NCBI GenBank assembly: GCA_029204225.1
Contig: CM055096.1
Span: forward strand, 63,145,240-63,209,239
DNA length: 64,000 bases
Direction of reading: 5' to 3'
DNA from: Diphasiastrum complanatum
Lineage: Eukaryota > Streptophyta > Lycopodiopsida > Lycopodiales > Lycopodiaceae
A program made the position numbers and the translations under genes. The notes under the pieces were generated by a model. The model was not told the DNA's origin. It did no database searches and saw nothing but the letters and a program-made list of their open reading frames with translations. The stretch's first letter is position 1; every line of letters starts with the position of its first letter. Shown here in pieces: positions 35,790-49,000 of this stretch.

Positions 35790-37092
35790 TCAATCAAGAA
35801 GAGTGGAGGCTTTTACCATTTTTTGTATTGAATGTCCTTGCTTTTTCTTCTCTTCCCTCTTCTCATGTTTACTACTATTTTAATGTTTGTTGGTTTTGCT
35901 TGTCATTTCTATCTTTATGAGAAAAAAAAAAAAACTTTCTTCATAGAGATTTAGAATTAAGGAATGTTAGAGGTTGGATTATCATCAAAGGCTTGCTTAA
36001 TACTTTGTGAACTTTGATCCCTTGGGATCCAACCATCGCGTCACATGAAAGAAAAAACCACTTCCTATCTTATTTGAATTGTCTTTGCTTAGAAATAGGT
36101 TTTGAAGGTGGATGAGAAAAAGTCCCTATAGTGAGTCACAAAAAAACCCAAATAATATAATTATTAAGTGAAAACCATGATATCCATCCAAAACGATAAT
36201 ATATTTACATTCATATGATATTGTTTTTTAATATGCAATTTCCATTCTACAAATAACTCAAACCGTGAAGGTGAATTTTATTAATTAGCCAAAGTTGAAA
36301 AATATGCTTGAATCACAACAATAAGTTTGAAGTTCAAAGACTACAAAACTGCCAATTAAATTATGAACACAACTGACGTCAAATTGTGATCATGAGAAAG
36401 ATATTTTTTTCCGTCCAATCACCAAGGTACATGTTTTAAGGACTAGATACACTTACATACCTTGGTAATTAATTAGTACACCACCACATTAATCAGGAGC
36501 GAACTCACTCACATTTTAGCATAGCAAACACTATGGGACAAGACAACCGAGAAAGCAGCAGTTATGTTAGAATACTTTGAAAGTTGTTTGAAAGCATTAT
36601 CAAAATATGAAGAAGTTTGAAATTGTCAACTAATAGTAAGAAGTTCAATGCAAACTTAGTTTCACATTCAAGCTCTCAATGGCGAATTCATCTAGCCCAT
36701 AACGGTGACTCTACCAGCTTGATAAAGATTTGACTCTCATTGGAAGCTTTACGTAGATGCCACATCAAGTATTTGATGACCACCTCTTTACAAGATATAA
36801 TAAAATTATGTGACACACAAAATCACCAAGTTGACTAATCTCCACTTTATGAAAAACACATGCTCTTAAAAAGATAATCAGTCAAGAAAACACTTCGAAA
36901 TCAGATGAAGCAAAATTCATTATTGCAGCTAGACACCCAAAGGATAAAACAATAGAATGTTCTTAGTTGATGATTTGTAAGTAAAAGCTTTGTAGCAATT
37001 TTGAGGATCATTTTTATATTCTTCATGTGGATAGCAACAAGTCATAATTTAGTTGCAGCTTGGATCAGAACCAACACTATCGCTCAAGCTTT
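35790..37092. other. 3' flank of the pyruvate dehydrogenase gene
   Basis: AT-rich, no gene seen. The 3' untranslated region of the minus-strand gene at 37093 and its poly-A signal must lie in the right end of this stretch; I could not fix the site. Confidence 0.4.
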
Positions 37093-40000
37093 CTATCTCA
37101 CAAATCCATGAAATTGTAAGGCTGCATCATTCTTGTAAATATGAGCAAAGAGAGCATCTTTAGCAGGTTGAGGAGCCTCTTTGGCTTTTGCAGCAGCCTC
37201 CTCTACTTCCTTCCTGATTTCCTTGTCCATACTTTTCAGATCATCTGCTGTTGCAAAACCTTCCTGCAAGGCATATATGTACCACATATAAAAGCATAAT
37301 CTGAACAAAGAATAAGAAATAAGCTCCAGGACTTCTCTACGGAAATTTCAACCAAGCTCTCCTAACCTTCAAGATCAATTTCCGAACATGGTTGATTGGA
37401 TCACGCTCTTGTCGGATGCCCTTAATCTCATCATGTGTGCGATAAGTGCTGCCGGGATCAGACATGCTATGGCCATGATACCTGTATGTATCGCACTCAA
37501 CAACAATAGGTCCCTGTAGAAACAAGATATCATTCTTTGCTTGAGCTTCTAGTATCTGTTAATCCACAGTAACCAAATATTTCCTGGTCACAAAGGACAA
37601 TACCTTTCCTGACATGCAATGCTCTTTTGCATAGCAAATGGCTTCTCGTACCGCAAAGACATCCATACCATCAATCTGTATGCATAATAACTAAACGATA
37701 AAGATTATTCTATTAATTTGGAGAATTCCTTGCTGAATCAATTTCTTATTTGAATCGATTGCATACACAATCTGCCTCATCTTTAAACCACAATCACAAA
37801 AAATGAAAAAAATCCAATATAATCTTTCACTGACCTTCAATCCAGGAATGTAATGAACTCTATCATAAAAAGTTATTTGCTTTGATGCTCGCCACTCTGC
37901 GGTACCCATCCCAAACTGAACATGAAACAGCTTAGAAACAACGAGGAAAAAGGGGGGGGGGGGTTGTCTGACAGAAAGACAAAAGATGAATCTTGACCAA
38001 AATTAGCTTAGAAAAAATACCAATGGATAAATAAGATGATGTAGCATCTAAGTAGCAACAAACCAATTTGATCATTATAGTTCTGAAAATCAGCCATATA
38101 CATCCTTACATGATTGTTCTCGACAAGAAGTATAAGCGGTAGATCCCACAAAGCTGCCAGATTTTTTGCTTCATAAATTTGCCCCTGTCATGCATCTTTC
38201 TGTGAGCTGACAACTAAAGAAGTTCAAAGAATGTTGCTGCAAACTAGCATCAAACAAAAGAAAAATAGAGAAAAGCTAATGAAGTTGTAAAGACCAATAC
38301 AATGTAGAGTAGAAACCGAAATACGACTTTCTGCACAAGTACACAGAAGCACCTAAGCTCAGTATAATCTGCAGCTATATCTCAGAAAGAATCAGCCACT
38401 GACAATGAGGCCTTGATGACTATTTGTGGGGTGTGAGCACCCACGCTATGGTCAAGACAAAGTAGAATTAACCATCCACAAACATTTGAAGATAAAGTAG
38501 CAATTTCTAAAGAGATAGAAAGAAATTGCTCAGGAATACAAAGCGATGAAAACAATTGGGTGATGGAAGTAAATAAAGCATAATCTCCAGATTATAAATT
38601 GCTCAAGGTATAGGGTCAAATTCAAGTAATACAACACAATTCTTCACACAAATCTATCAAGCACATGTTGGTTAATAAACTAGGAATCGTAGTGCTTACC
38701 AAAGTGACATTATGAACATTCGCGATTCGAAGTTCATTGTTCACTTTTGGTGGCCGTATTTGCTAAGCTAGAGATGACTCTGAACTTAAAGTTCTTCTAA
38801 TCATTGGTAGTTGCCTTCTTTGAGTATAGGACAAGAATCCGATGAATTATGATTGACAAATCATAGTTCAGATTCTAGTTATACTTGATCGTTTAAAAGA
38901 AGAATTACCTGGGTAATCAGAAGATTAGTTTAGCTAAGATATGTATTCATATTTTTCTTAACAATCTCCTAGGAGTGGAAGTTATCCCTGATGGAGATTG
39001 AGTTACAGTCAGCATTTGGCTACCGGTTATAGCCCGTGCGTGCTTACGTATAGTTTTTAACCTATATCACCCATTGTGGTAGAGACTCGGGTGTTCAAGT
39101 TTCAGAAAGTAGCAGATTTCCTACATGATATGTAGGAAATGCTACGGATTGCACGTGAGAATGTCTAGGGTACCCAGGATGGGGACCGACATTATGCAAG
39201 TCTGAAAAGATCACCGAGAGACTTCCAAGTGGGAAATGGGGTATTTTATAAAAATCTCGATGGATTCAAGTATAATGTGTACCGGCTAGCATTACTAATC
39301 ATCCCCTAGATTTAGAGGACCGTTTAAAATCTTGAAAAAGATCAGATCCGTAGCTTACAAATTGGAACTCCCGGGTGGATCTCAAGTGCATCCCGTATTT
39401 CACGTAAGCCGTCTATGAAAGAGTCTACGTGAAGGAGAGCATCTTGGATCTGGAGATCGATTGGACCTGTTGGATGAATCATCGGGTGTGTCTCTGCTTG
39501 GACCTGGAAATATCTTGGATACAAGAACTAAACGATTGTGAAATTGTATAGTTACTAAGCATCTGGTTCGATGGAAGGGATGTACAGACAATGACGATTC
39601 TTGGTAACAGGAAGGAAGCTTAAGGATGAACTTTCCCAGTTTTAAGTTCTGAGGACAGAACTTGAATAAGGGGGAAAGAATGTCATGCCCATGACTGGTC
39701 TCGGGTAGCGTGTCCACGCTAGAGACCGGTAGACCAACAACCCGTAAGTTAATTGTGACTATAAGGGAATTGAGGCCCTTATGTGTACATGGTCATAATT
39801 AATGGTTGTAGGCCTAAACACATGGTGGTGGAGTTGGTATGGGTCTATCAGTGAGTCATTGGGGAACTGGATGACGTGACCCAAATAGGCTGCATAGATG
39901 TCCAGTGAGGTGTCACAGTGCACTACTAGTGGTGCATGGGCCTTGGAGGGTATAAGTATACCTATTGGGCTCTCACTAGTGTATGCTTGATAGCATGACC

Positions 40001-43000
40001 GGTGGCAAGATGCTGCTGGTGTGATGCCACACTCCTCTTTGTGATTGATCCATAGCTTGGGGGCTAGATCCGTTCGATCTAGGTTGGTTGGGTTGGTTTG
40101 TCCACCATCAGGTTCCCTTGTGTTAACTGTTATTGGCATGCTTAGAATAGGATCCTTGGATTGAGGACTTTATAGTACCGCTTACCTCTCTGGTTGCAAG
40201 ATGGGCAGCTGCAGGAACTGTCCAATCCGGTCCATGAGCTCATACACCAGTCCAAGTGTGGACCCCTCACTGTCAGCCATGCGGAACACAATGTAGAGTG
40301 GTCGAAGCATTCCAGACAATGTCTGTGCATCCCTCCAGAACTGGTCTCCCCTCACCGTGGAAGAAAAGTGCTCCCCATCCTCCGTGTGCTGAAACGTACT
40401 GGCACGCCAAAGATCACTGGCAACCATCTATAGAAGTTGCTGCACCTGATCAGACGGTCGATGACCACCAGGTCGAATGCAAAGCGTGTGGGGGCTGGCT
40501 TACGGAGGTCCAAATGGCTTAACACCCGAAACATGGCAAGAACAAGCCTCTTCCCGGTGACAAAAGTCACCAGGAAGAGGGCCTCGCGGACGATGGCTCT
40601 AACCCAAGGAAGTGCACCTATGTCCTCCATCAAAAGGTCTATGTCGTGCACTGCACAGGGGGTATGGACGATGTGAGAGAACTCTCTCTCTAGCAGGACA
40701 CCCATCTTAACGCAGTTGGTGGCATTGTCCGTCACCACCGTAACTACATGCTGGGGGCCTATGGACAGTATTGAAGACCTAATGACATCGTACATGAAAT
40801 CTGCAGATATGACTCTCCCCCCCTACTACAATCCACGGCTCTCAAAAGTACCCATGCAGCTGGAGACCAAAATGTTGAGGATCGGCCTCCTCCTGACATC
40901 AGTCTAGCCATCGGACATGATGCTGCATCCATATGTGGCCTAGTGGCGGCGTAGAGGCTCCATCTCTCTAGACAAGGACTCAACTCTATCTCTCAGCATG
41001 TGTGTGCGGACAACCTCTAAACCAGGGACTCTCCAGCTAGGGCTTGAATAGCTTCCTCAAGGGGTGTCGACCATGGTATTAAACTGATTCTTGGTAGCTC
41101 TCCTATATCACTGTATCCATATAGGATGAGTACTACTGAAGAGGATGAGATTTATAGGCAACTGCAAATAATTACCTTAAGATGGGCCATGTTAGGCCTA
41201 GTAAATCTCCCTGGGGGACACCTGTGCTCCTTGTTGATAAAAAAGACGGAGGTACTCGTCTTTGTGTGGACTTTAAAAAGTTGAATAAATTAATGATTAA
41301 AAACCGTTATCCTTTGCCGCGAATGGATGAGCTGGTTGATCAATTGCATGGTGCAAAGTACTCCACAAAAATCGATTTAAGATCAAGATATCATCAAATT
41401 CGCATAAAGACTGAGGATGTTGAAAAAACCGGGTTTAGGACTAGGTACGGCCATTATGAATTTCTGGTTTTACTATTTGGCTTTTAAATGCTCTAGCGAC
41501 TTTCCAGCAGATGATGAACGATCTTCTTCGTTCATATCTGGGAAAGTTCGTAATAGTCTACTTGGATGATATTCTCATCTATAGTAAGACCTTGAAGGAG
41601 CATGAGGAGCATCTCAGAACTATCTTAAAGTTACTTAGACAGGAGAAGCTTTTTGCCAAGGATTCCAAATGTGTGTTCTTCCAGAAAAGGTTGTTATACC
41701 TTGGTCACATTATTTCGGACCATGGGTTAGAAATTGACTCAAATAAAGTCTGACAAGTACGTGAATGGCCTATCCCTAAAACCATCCGGGAGGTTAAGTC
41801 CTTTTTGGGCATTACGGGGTTATTTCATAGATTCATCTTGAACTATGCATTAATTGCATTGGTCCTCAGAGGGGCTAAAAGAGTTAGCCGGCACAATAAG
41901 TTTAGTCCTCCGGTTACTTGGACTGAAGAGTTGAATCAGAGTTTTGAGAACCTCAAATCCTGTGTAACTACAGCGCCTATTCTACACATAGTGGACCTAA
42001 CTTGGAGGCATACAAGGGGAGGAGGACTAATTTGCCGTCCATTCTATCTACCTAGGAGGAGGTGGATGGAGAGCGTGTGCACGGCCAGGATGTGTGCTAG
42101 CATAAGGCAGGCGATGGCTGAGAGCCTAGGCGGTGGTATGGGATGCCGTCTAGGATGGAGATCGGATCCACCTTGATACGGTCATAGGCCAAGGCACGGT
42201 GGATAAACCCGGATTAGGTCCTATGGCGGGGGGGAACGTGAATCGTTCGGTCTCTTGTGGTTAACCGACACCTGGAGGTTTGCAGAAAGTAGGGATTGTA
42301 ACACCTCTTGCATAGCTTGTTGCCATACCTTCTCATCTGCTTCCTCAACGAATGTATGCAGATCTTATGAATCCAAAATAGTGGTCATGACTCATAAGTG
42401 CATAGTTTGTCTCTTGGTGACCATGTTGTTGGGCTTGTCTTTGAGATCTTCTTGCCCTTGGATTGCTGCTTTCTCCCTCATCCAGTATCAAACCATCCTG
42501 CACAGTTTTCCAATACCACTTGGGAAACTTCTTCCTTGCAGTTGGTGATGAAGACGGTGAATAGGACTCAACAACTTTACCCCTTTCATATGATCATCCT
42601 GAGACTCCTCAATATGTGGGTGTGGATCATCAAGTATTGGCACAAACTCACTTGTACCCTCCTCATGTTCCTCCACAGGAGGCATTTGATCCTCTTCAAA
42701 GATCACATCTTGACTTATGATCCTCTGCCTTCTAGTAAGATCGTAAAGTCAGTAAGCTTTGCTTCAGTCACTATATCCATTTTGCTGATTTTGCATCCAG
42801 CTTCTTCCTGTCATCCTTGGGAATATGGGCATATGTCAGCCAAACACTCGCAAAGCGCCTTAATGCCGCTAAATGGCTCTTCTAGAGTCTTGCCTTCCAT
42901 AGCTTTAGTTGTGGACTTCTATTCAAAAGAAACACTACTATGTGCATTGCCTCATCCCAAAAAGAGTTGGGTAACCCGTTTGCCTTGAGCACGCACCTTG

Positions 43001-46000
43001 CACACTCCGCAATAGTTCGGTTCTTTCTCTTGGCTACATCGTTTTGTTGAGGGGTATGGGGAGCTATAAGTTGTCTCTTGATTTCATTAGCCTTGTGGAA
43101 TTTCACAAATTCCATCTTAACATACTCTCCACCACCATCTGACCTAAGCATCTTTATCTTCTTTCCTGATTGCTTTTCTACCAAAGCTTTGAAATGCACA
43201 AAGTACTTGAATGCTTCAAATTTTTGCTTCAAGAAATAAATCCAAATCTTGTGTGAGAAGTCATCAATAAAGGTCATAAAGTAATATGCCCCCCCTGTAG
43301 ATTAGTCAAAGAATAGGAGGCCATGGAAACCCCTCCAAGCCTATGGCCACAAATAGCATGGAAAGTATAGAGGTGGTGTCTTTCCTATTGTAGCTCTAGA
43401 CCCCACATGGTTCTCAACCTACTTGTCATTACTTGCCTAATTAGCATAAGTGCGGTGTAATATGTACATAAATATTTACCCCCATGTCTTATGCACAACT
43501 TACAAGTTGCAAGCATACAAGCCAAAAGGGGCAAATAGGCATTATATTTCAACACTAATCACACCCTGAATAGTTCTCCAAGATGGCTAAAATGCACCAT
43601 CACCGCGTCTAGGCTTTGTTTAGATCAAATTTTGCAATTGATTGTTGCTGCTTATCTCAAAGTAATACTTATATATCCATGTATTCTCCCATGTCTTTGT
43701 CCTTTCATATATGGATTTGCTCCAATCACTGCTGATGTTAAAAACGAGAGCTTTATGGATTTCTTGGATGTTGATCCTACTTTTCCGGATACCACTATAC
43801 ATTTTTGGGCATTACAGATACCATAGTTGCCCAAAAACGTGTTTTTGGGCAAAAACATTTTTAGAAACACTTTTCTGAGGAACGCGTTTATGGGCCAGAA
43901 ACGTGCCAAAAAAAAAACATAATATTTATGTTTTTTGCCTAAAATTGCCCTAAATTGGACCTAAACCATGTCGTAACCAGCCCAACTGTGACCAAAACAC
44001 TTGGCAATCTATACAAATGCAATGCCCTTGATCAGAGCTTTAATATGATACCCATATTGCCCCAACCTAAAAAAAATTAAATAAAATAAAAATCTTTCTT
44101 AGAAACGCTCCCCCAAACTAGAAACGCGGTTCAGAAACGTTTCTGAACGCGTTTCTGGAGGGGGAGTGCAACTATGACAAATACCTTGGGTTGCTGCACA
44201 TATGTTCCCTCTAGTTGTTTGTCAAGGTAATCTATTTATACTTCAAATTCCTTGGCACTCATGGTTGCTACATATCGCTTGGCCTCCAGCGATATTGCAG
44301 AGTCGTTGGTATGGTTTCCACATCTGCATTTTTCTATGGTCATCCTACGTCATTCGATTGGCTTTGAATATTTCACTTGTTGGGATCTTGCGTGATGGCA
44401 CTTTCTTATGACATTCTTGGGCTATTATAGTGCCTTGAGTGACTTACAACATCATTCTGTCTTGCATTTACATCAACTTACTATTTCACAGCAATCTTAT
44501 AATGACCACTACATTAGCGATATACTTACAACATGATTTACAGTTGATGTACTAGTTGATGTATTATGCTTTGTGGATTTTTATGTGTTGCTTTTAAGAT
44601 ACTTGTTGTGAAGACTTACGTCCTCTCCTTATATCTCCATTGGTGTGATGCCACAAATTTGTTAAATATCAAATATCAACCTAAATATGGCATGATATAC
44701 TCGAATATGAAGATATGAGCTGGATAAATATAAATCATGAAGAGGCCTATATCATTTTCCGAGAATATATCTCCTAAAGACTTGCCTTGTATTGAAGGGC
44801 AAGACCTCTAGAAGTGAAACGCTGCCATGGATAGCCTTTATGAGGTCATCTACGCGAAACGACTAAATAAGAATCGACATATTAAACTAGAGTAATTTAA
44901 ACTCTTAGTTGAATGTACCTCTCATGGTATAATTGAACATACATTCAACCTGATTGTTAACTAGACCTTTTCACGGGAGCGATGCACCTGTAGTCTTTAG
45001 AGGTGTGTTTGTTCGCTCCATAGAACATATATTGATCACATGCTTCAGTCTCGATCATGAAGAGAGAAAGAGTTTATGTATTTGTGAGAGATTGAAGAAG
45101 TGAATAGAGTGTTGAGGATTATTCTCTCTTATCTCTGTTCTCCGCACTGTTGAGTGTGAGTGATCTTGAGTCTACTAGCAATCTCTACTGCATTACATGA
45201 ATTACTCGCTGGTCAGACTGACGCTTTAGCGCATTACAGTCGTTTGTTGTATGTCCGTAAATATGCTCTAAGGAACTGTCTTAAAACTATCTTATTCGTC
45301 TGTCGCGAGCACTTCGATTTCGACATTCGAATAACGTCTACATTTGGTACAGTCTAGCACAATCATTGACATGCTCTAAAATCATTTGTGCTCTTTAACC
45401 ATAAATTTAGACTTAAGATTGTTGAGGACTTATGTCTAGAACCGAACAGATTACAAACACGATTAACTAATTGTCTACACAAACTCGAATACATCGAACA
45501 TTTCTCGAATCTCTGCTGACAATTTAAACAGCCGGAGTGTAGTACTGTCGTACTACTCTGATAGCATCTCACATGTAGAACGCATTTCATTCGATTTGAT
45601 AGTGGCAAGATTGTTGTTCTGAAACTATTAACACTACACGCCCCCAACACAAGTAATACTGCTTACTTCTAAATGTCTGTTGACAACCAAAATAACTTTC
45701 CAATCCACTTCAATCGAAATAAGTCATAATTGTACCAAATACATAACTTTCAAACGCTATCCTCTTGGGGTTCGACATTATTTACCACAAAATCTATATT
45801 AACCTTGTTGGTATAGTACGACAATTGGTCAATATACTTTTTGATAGTCCTATTCAGATTTGTTTCTGATTAGTATCACCATAGCTATTGCTTAGGGCCC
45901 CTTCCTCTAGTTTTTAGGGTTGAGTCATTTTTTGAGCCCCACATTGAGGGCAATGGTTTTAGAGTTCTGCGGTTATTGATAAGGGCATATATTACCTGAA

Positions 46001-49000
46001 TTGCCAGTTACCAAAATTTCCAATCTCTGACAAGATTGATAATCAATGAATCTTATAATCTTTAGAGTTGAAAATCAGGTTCAGTCTGATTCAGTTGTAT
46101 AAGCTTTAAATGTGATATTGTAATTAGTGTACAGTTAATTAGATTTACTGTATTTGGTTGTGACCGGGACGTGACCCATCATTGACTTATCAGTCAGGCA
46201 CTTGTCCCATAGCCGGCTACTTGGGTTAGCCGAGTAGCCACATATAGGAAAAATTAGCCTGTACAGAGTTATATACAATACTTGCTATACTCAGGGGCAT
46301 GTCCTGAGTTTGTCAGTCTTTTAGCCCATGTTGGCCCTATTAGTTAGACAGGTGTCTATATTTCAGTGTGTTGACACTTGTCGAGCCCATGCATGTTGGG
46401 GCTTTTACTATATGCACAGTTTTCTCTTTGTAATCTAATAACTTTTGTTGTGCCATCTTTGAGAGCTTGTGAGGAGTGGTTATGTTGATTGTGTGATGTG
46501 ATCTGCATACTGCACTAGATTCTATCAGAATTTCAACTTGGTAACAGAGCGGTAGGGTGATGTAGTTATGCAAGATCCGGTGGAGCTATGGGATAGCGTC
46601 TTTCACCAGAAGAAATAGCACTCAAAGCGTCTCAAGAGAGAGGACTCCATACGGGGTATCGACAGTCCGGATGGCTAAAGACAACAAAGTTCCTTCAATC
46701 GGAGCTTCAGGGAAGACCAGAACGATCGTCGTAGGTGGATTTCGGGGAGAATTCACGGAAAAATTGCTCAAAACAGCTTCATAACGGCTTTTACAGAAAG
46801 CTGTTCAGAACTCTCTCAGTGGTTCGTCAATTGCTATGGCTGAGCGGATCGAAAGGTGGAGCAGGGTAGTGGCAACTCAGGGGCTGAGTGGATTTTGCGA
46901 TCCATTTATAGTGGGATAAGAAAGAAGCAATTCTTGGACTTGGCAGAAAGCGGCTAGTTGACGAAAAACATAAAGCTGCGGATCTTTCTCTTTGCTTGAT
47001 GGAAGTGGGCCCTGTAAATTGCTATCCAGCATCTTACAGTAGGGGCCAAGCTTGTGGTAAATTGTCAGGAATAGCCAAGAAGTAGGAGAGGAGCACTTGT
47101 ACCTTCTTCTTAGAAGCTATGGAAAGGGTCTGCTAGGGTTTACAGGTGGAAATCACAGTTCTCTCATTATGGAGGATGTTTTCAGGATCTGTGAAAGGCT
47201 GTAGAGGGGGGCCCTAGCACTGGTAGGAGGATTCCAGATGGTCGTGGTTCACAAGAGGAGCTGGAACCAATCCTTAGTACGGCGGCCATAACAAAGAGGA
47301 GGAAGAAGGAGATGGAGAGGAGCTCACGGGAGGCTCTTGCGCGGCCAGTCGCGAGGAGCGCATAGCTGCTTATAGTGTGTAGCGACCGGAGGGACCCGTT
47401 TCAGAGCGCAGATGGGCGCAGGGCCATCGGATCTGGATCCATGGAGATCAACGGTCATAATGTGTTGCTCGGGGAGCAATCTAAACCACAGGATGGGTGG
47501 TAGCCATTGGATGGCAAGTGAAAGGATCCTTGAAGTGTTGAAAGGCATATTGGGCCTTCACTTCATTAAAAATTTTCAATGTGGAATTTATTGAAGGGAC
47601 CCAAAGTTCAAATTGAACTTCACTTCATTAAGAATCTTCAAAACGAAGAAACAGTTCATTTTGCAAGCTATTTTTGATTTTGGGCCTAACCTTGGCTAAA
47701 GGGCACCTATTTTGGCCATCCTTGGGCCAAAATGACCCCTAAAACTGGCTGCTTAGAGCCAGCGGACAGACCATTTTGAGAGGGCAAGCAATCACAGGTG
47801 AGAGGTAGGCATGGTATGCTGGTTACGGGTGAAAAATTCTCGTCATTACATTCAACTTTTGGAGTTAGAACCAACCAACGTCAGGTGGCGTCTTGGAGGA
47901 ACGCTCTCACAAGTATGATCGATAGTGGCATTGTCGAGTCAGGTGATAGCTGCATTGCCACATGCATTTGTAGCTTGGAAATTTCTCGTTTGGAAGGAAA
48001 TATGGGCTAGCTTGGAGGTACACACATTTTGGCAGTCACAGGTGATGGAGGTGCGAGGTGGTGCCAATCGAAACCCATTGGGCTGGATAGCGAGCTTGCA
48101 TTGGATGAGCTGTGTGTGGGACACGCAGAGGATGAAGAACAGGTCAATAATCACACTTTGGATGCTCTTGGCGAGTGGTAAGTGTGATGATTTTGCGGTT
48201 TTGCCGTCAGTAAGTCGATTTTGATCAAGTCATTGTAGCTATGGAGCAGTGTATTAGGTTTGTCATTGAAGAGATACACTTCAATTGCCTATTCTGGGTA
48301 AGTCAAGTCAATTTGCCGTATCATATTGCATCAGGGATGCAGATTCCAGTGATAGCAGGGTGCAGATCGTTTGTTTGGGCCATGGAAGATCTCACAGGTT
48401 CACTTGAAGGGATATTGGCATGCACAATCATGTGAGGGACTTGATGGTGGCTTTGGAGCTCACATCTCAGTGTATTCTCAGGGAGTGGTTTGGAACCATT
48501 CACAGGAGCAGCTTGGAGCTAGCTTGGGGGAATACAGGTGGGCACTACACGGTAGATGCTCAGATCTCTGTGATCAGGGATGGCATTGGGATACCTGGTA
48601 GCGATAGCACTGCAGGATGACATGGGATGATCATCACGAGTCATTAGATGGACAGAACTTACAGGTGCGATTCATGATGAAATCAGGACGCTAGAAACGC
48701 AAATGGGCAAAGCGTGAAGCTTTGGGAGCCAGCACTAGGTTGGAGAGCTGATGGAGATCGCGCAATTGGGTGTCATCGGAGGCAACCACTATGGTGAGTG
48801 CTTTGCTAGCGATCTACTGCAGGGGACACTGATGGCGAAGACCTCATGGTGTGCTCATTTGGGAGTATATTGACATTACAGCAGGGGCTAGTCTTTGACA
48901 TTGGCATCGATGGGGAGATATCTACCACCACGGGCGTGGATAAGCTACTTATAGCTTTCATGCAGTTGGCAGTATTTGTAGGAGTCTAGGCTTGGTACAG

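Noticed and set aside
37093-38184. Separate PDH gene or processed pseudogene independent of the exons at 51-52 kb
   Set aside because: The two exon groups are complementary halves of one protein with matching splice phases and order on the same strand; neither contains the other's part.
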